Assembly: GCA_030949995.1 (NCBI GenBank) | Contig: JAUZRY010000027.1 | Coordinates: forward strand, 1 to 64,000 | DNA from: Ardenticatenia bacterium | GTDB lineage: Bacteria; Chloroflexota; Anaerolineae; Ardenticatenales; Ardenticatenaceae | Direction: 5' to 3' | DNA: 64,000 nt | Shown: positions 61,226 through 64,000 of the stretch, in pieces | How the letters are laid out: every line of letters begins with the position of its first letter | Numbering within the stretch: the first letter of the stretch is position 1 | Position numbers and translations under genes: made by a program | Notes under the pieces: generated by a model | The model's input: the letters and a program-made list of their open reading frames with translations, nothing else | The model's database searches: none | What the model was told of the DNA's origin: nothing

Positions 61226-62326
61226 ATGCGTATCTTGGCTGTGGATGTGGGAACGGGAACCCAGGATATTCTCCTCTTCGACACAGACGTGGAGCCGGAG
61301 AACTGCCTGAAGCTGGTGATGCCCTCGCCCACGGTGCTGGTGGCCAACCGCATTCGGCGGGCCACAGAGGCTGGTCGCGCCCTGCTCCTGACGGGTGTCA
61401 CCATGGGAGGTGGCCCCTCGACGTGGGCTGTGGAAGCACACCATCAGGCCGGCCTGCCCACGTATGCGACGCCCGATGCCGCGCGCACCTTCAACGATGA
61501 TCTCGCCGCCGTGGAGCGCGATCTCGGGGTGGTCATTGTGGGCGAAGAGGACGCGGCACGCTTGGCCCGCCGGGACGACATTGTCCACGTGGAGATGCGG
61601 GATGTCTACTATCAGGAGATCTGCCAAGCTTTGGCAGCTTTCGACGTGGTACCCCATGTGGACCTGGTGGCCGTGGCCGTCTTTGACCACGGGAACGCCC
61701 CGCCCGACGTGAGCGATCGCAAGTTCCGCTTCGATTACTTGCGAGAGCGGCTGAGCACAGGAGATGGCCTGGCCGCCTTCGCCTTCTGGCGGGAGGAGAT
61801 TCCCGAATCCATGACCCGCCTTCAAGCCGTGGCCCGCACAATGCCCGATGAACTTCCCTTGATTGTCATGGACACGGCTCCCGCGGCCGTCTTGGGTGCC
61901 CTGGAAGACCCGCAGGTGGCCGCTGCTGACGACAAGGTCGTAGTCAATGTGGGCAACTTTCACACCCTGGCGTTCACCATGACCGACGGCCACATCGCCG
62001 GCGTCTTCGAACACCACACTGGTCTCATCGATCGGCCCAAACTGGAGCGCCTCATCCGCCGCCTTGCTCAAGGCACCTTGACGAACGCGGAGCTCTTCGA
62101 AGACCACGGCCATGGTGCCATCGTCTTCACGCCGGCCGAGCGGGCGCTGCACCTGGTGGCCGTCACCGGCCCCCGGCGTGGGCTCCTGCGGAAGACGACG
62201 TTGCCCGTCTACTTTGCCGTGCCCCACGGCGACATGATGTTGGCCGGGTGCTTCGGCCTCGTGCGCGCGTGTGCGCACTTGGCCCCCCACTATGCCGAGC
62301 ACATCGAGCGGGCGTTGGCCCGTTAG
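61226..62326 (+). CDS. DUF1786 family protein (ASKHA-like ATPase fold)
   Basis: 366 residues. The start ILAVDVGTGTQDILLFD is the nucleotide phosphate-1 motif of the actin/ASKHA type and the signature of DUF1786, which databases sometimes label pyruvate-formate-lyase-activating-enzyme-like without a radical-SAM motif. LLTGVTMGGGPSTWAV and KVVVNVGNFHTLAF fit further nucleotide-binding loops; no CxxxCxxC is present. ATG 61226 is chosen from the start of the conserved part; GTG 61196 and ATG 61217 are alternatives. Function unknown. It is followed 13 nt later by an ABC exporter gene. Confidence 0.75.
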   Translation: MRILAVDVGTGTQDILLFDTDVEPENCLKLVMPSPTVLVANRIRRATEAGRALLLTGVTMGGGPSTWAVEAHHQAGLPTYATPDAARTFNDDLAAVERDLGVVIVGEEDAARLARRDDIVHVEMRDVYYQEICQALAAFDVVPHVDLVAVAVFDHGNAPPDVSDRKFRFDYLRERLSTGDGLAAFAFWREEIPESMTRLQAVARTMPDELPLIVMDTAPAAVLGALEDPQVAAADDKVVVNVGNFHTLAFTMTDGHIAGVFEHHTGLIDRPKLERLIRRLAQGTLTNAELFEDHGHGAIVFTPAERALHLVAVTGPRRGLLRKTTLPVYFAVPHGDMMLAGCFGLVRACAHLAPHYAEHIERALAR

Positions 62327-62339
62327 CGGGAGAGCACGC

Positions 62340-64000
62340 ATGGCCGATGAGGATGTGCTAGGCAAAGCGTATGACCCACACGTCATGCGACGCCTGTTGG
62401 GATATTTGGCGCCCCACCGCCGGCGCATTGGGGCGGCCTTTTTCTTCATGGCCGTGGGCAGCGCCGCCAATGTGGCCGGCCCTGTCTTCATCCAACGGGC
62501 CATAGACCAGGGGCTCACCTTGGGGCGATCTGACCGGCTGGCCCTCTACACGCTCTTCTTCCTCGGCACCGCTCTCCTCGAATGGGTGGCCGTCCGCTTG
62601 CGCGTCCACCTGATGGCCGTCACCGGCACACGGGTGGTGTGTGACGTGCGCGAGGAGCTTTTCGCCCACCTGCACACCTTGAGCCTCTCCTTTTACAACC
62701 GCTACGCCATCGGGCGCCTCATGTCCCGCCTGATCGGCGACGTGGGTGTGTTGCAGGACTTCGTCACCTGGGCCATTGTCGGGGTCTTCCGGGATCTCTT
62801 CCTGCTCGGCGGCACGGTGGTGGCCATGGTGGCCCTCAACTGGCGTCTGTCGGCCATGACGTTCCTCGTGCTTCCCCTCATGGCGTGGAGTACCAACCAG
62901 TGGCGCCGGCGGATGCGCCTCGCCTACCGCGTTGTGCGCCGGCGGATCGCCATCTTGAATGGGTACCTCAACGAGAGCATCACCGGCTTTCGGGTGACGG
63001 CGGCCTTCGTGCGCCACGCCCAGAACATCCGGCTCTTTGAGCAGCTAACCGGTCTCACTTTGAGGCCAATCGTCGGGCAGCGCGCCTCACAGCCCTCTTC
63101 TTCCCCGGTGTGGACGTGCTCGGCGCCCTGGCCAAGGCTCTGGTGGTGGTCTACGGCGGGTGGCAAGTGCTGGACGAGCGCCTGACGCCCGGCGTGCTCG
63201 TGGCCTTTGTCCTCTACGTGGACCGCTTCTTCGCCCCCATCCGTGACTTGGCCCAGCGCTACAACACCTTCCAGGGCGCCATGGTGGCTGGAGAGCGCAT
63301 CTTCGAACTCCTCGACGTGGAGCCCGAGATTCGTGACCGGCCTGACGCTGTGGAACTGCCCCCTGTGCGGGGGCGTGTTGAGTTCTGCCATGTGTGGTTT
63401 GCGTACGGGGACAACCAGCCGGTACTGAAGGACATCGTGCTTGTGGCCGAACCGGGAGAGACGGTGGCCTTCGTGGGCGAGACGGGGGCCGGCAAGAGCA
63501 CGTTGGTCCAGCTCATTCCCCGCTTCTTCGACGTGACACACGGCGCTATCCTCGTGGATGGTCATGACGTGCGCCATGTGACCCGGGCCAGCCTGCGGCG
63601 CCAGATGGGCATCGTGTTACAAGATCCCGTTCTGTTCAGCGGCACTGTTCGCGACAACATCCGCTACGGCCGTCCCGATGCCTCCGACGAGGACGTGGAG
63701 GCCGTGGCCAAAGCCATTGGGGCCCACGAGTTCATCCTCCGCCTTCCCCAAGGCTACGAAACCGACGTGGGGGAAGGCGGGATTCACTTGAGCGTCGGCC
63801 AACGGCAGGTGATCAACTTTGCCCGTGCCCTGCTGGTAAACCCCCGCCTGGTGATCTTGGATGAGGCCACATCGAGCGTGGACACGCCCACCGAGCGGCT
63901 CATTCAGCAGGCCACAGAACGCCTGCTGGCCGGCCGGACCGCCTTTATTATTGCCCACCGCCTGAACACCATCGTCCAGGCGGACAAGATCGTCGTGCTG
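62340..64000 (+). CDS. ABC exporter, fused membrane-ATPase half-transporter (frame break; partial at right edge)
   Basis: Type-IV (MdlB/LmrA-like) exporter half. Six membrane helices occupy about the first 310 residues, including the coupling segment FAHLHTLSLSFYNRYAIGRLMSRL. One base is missing near 63047; adding it turns QLTGL into QLNRSHFEANRRAARL and rejoins the frames. The ATPase part has Walker A GETGAGKST, Q-loop VLQDPVLFSG, signature LSVGQRQ (Val in place of Gly, seen in some heteromeric exporters), Walker B LVILDEATS and the switch His in IAHRLNT. It runs off the right edge near the C-terminus. The partner half may follow. Substrate unknown. Confidence 0.9.

Overview
The window is a GC-rich chromosomal segment of a respiring heterotrophic bacterium. 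Gene content suggests Chloroflexota (Anaerolineae/Ardenticatenia-like): a Rieske/cytochrome b complex beside a very large complex I cluster, a GlgC/GlgD-like pair, a SecA with an extra internal segment, and a secreted protein with an N-terminal FLPLV motif. The phylum call is inference; no rRNA or tRNA gene is visible to anchor it.

Layout. 1-3209 (minus): branched-chain amino-acid-type ABC importer (livK, livH, partial livM). 3480-6131 (plus): a GNAT/CelD-like acyltransferase and a GT4 glycosyltransferase. 6146-8256 (minus): mutY and a Ca2+/Na+ antiporter. 8595-12949 (plus): secA (frameshifted), a small winged-helix protein and adenosine deaminase. 12941-19404: a membrane protein, cold-shock protein, multicopper oxidase, an exported W-motif protein and a GT87-like membrane protein. 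19736-41251 (plus): a respiratory supercluster with Rieske protein, cytochrome b and diheme cytochrome c, then an extra complex I Q-module (fused nuoBCD plus a second nuoI), then the full set nuoA-N. The supercluster ends at a strong hairpin. 41352-52565: acyl-CoA synthetase, a propeller/glycoside hydrolase lipoprotein, two unknowns, a GlgC/GlgD-like pair and a double-VWA membrane protein. 52570-55640 (minus): isocitrate lyase and malate synthase (glyoxylate shunt), divergent from an orphan NarL-type response regulator. 56724-64000: an SDR epimerase, a cNMP-like/tandem-PH membrane protein, a truncated IS630-like HTH protein, a DUF1786 protein and an ABC exporter cut by the right edge.

How it fits together. 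NADH enters complex I and menaquinol-type electrons pass through the Rieske/cytochrome b/c complex. Fatty-acid or acetate activation (acyl-CoA synthetase) and the glyoxylate shunt feed C2 units to anabolism. GlgC/GlgD supply ADP-glucose for glycogen.

Quality caveat. At least ten single-base frame breaks interrupt otherwise intact conserved genes (secA, nuoG twice, nuoL twice, nuoM, acyl-CoA synthetase, glgC, the PH-domain gene, the IS630-like gene, the ABC exporter). Together they look like sequence or assembly indels rather than biology. The affected genes are annotated across the break. The most interesting biology is the second Q-module inside one complex I operon and the cNMP-like/double-PH membrane protein.
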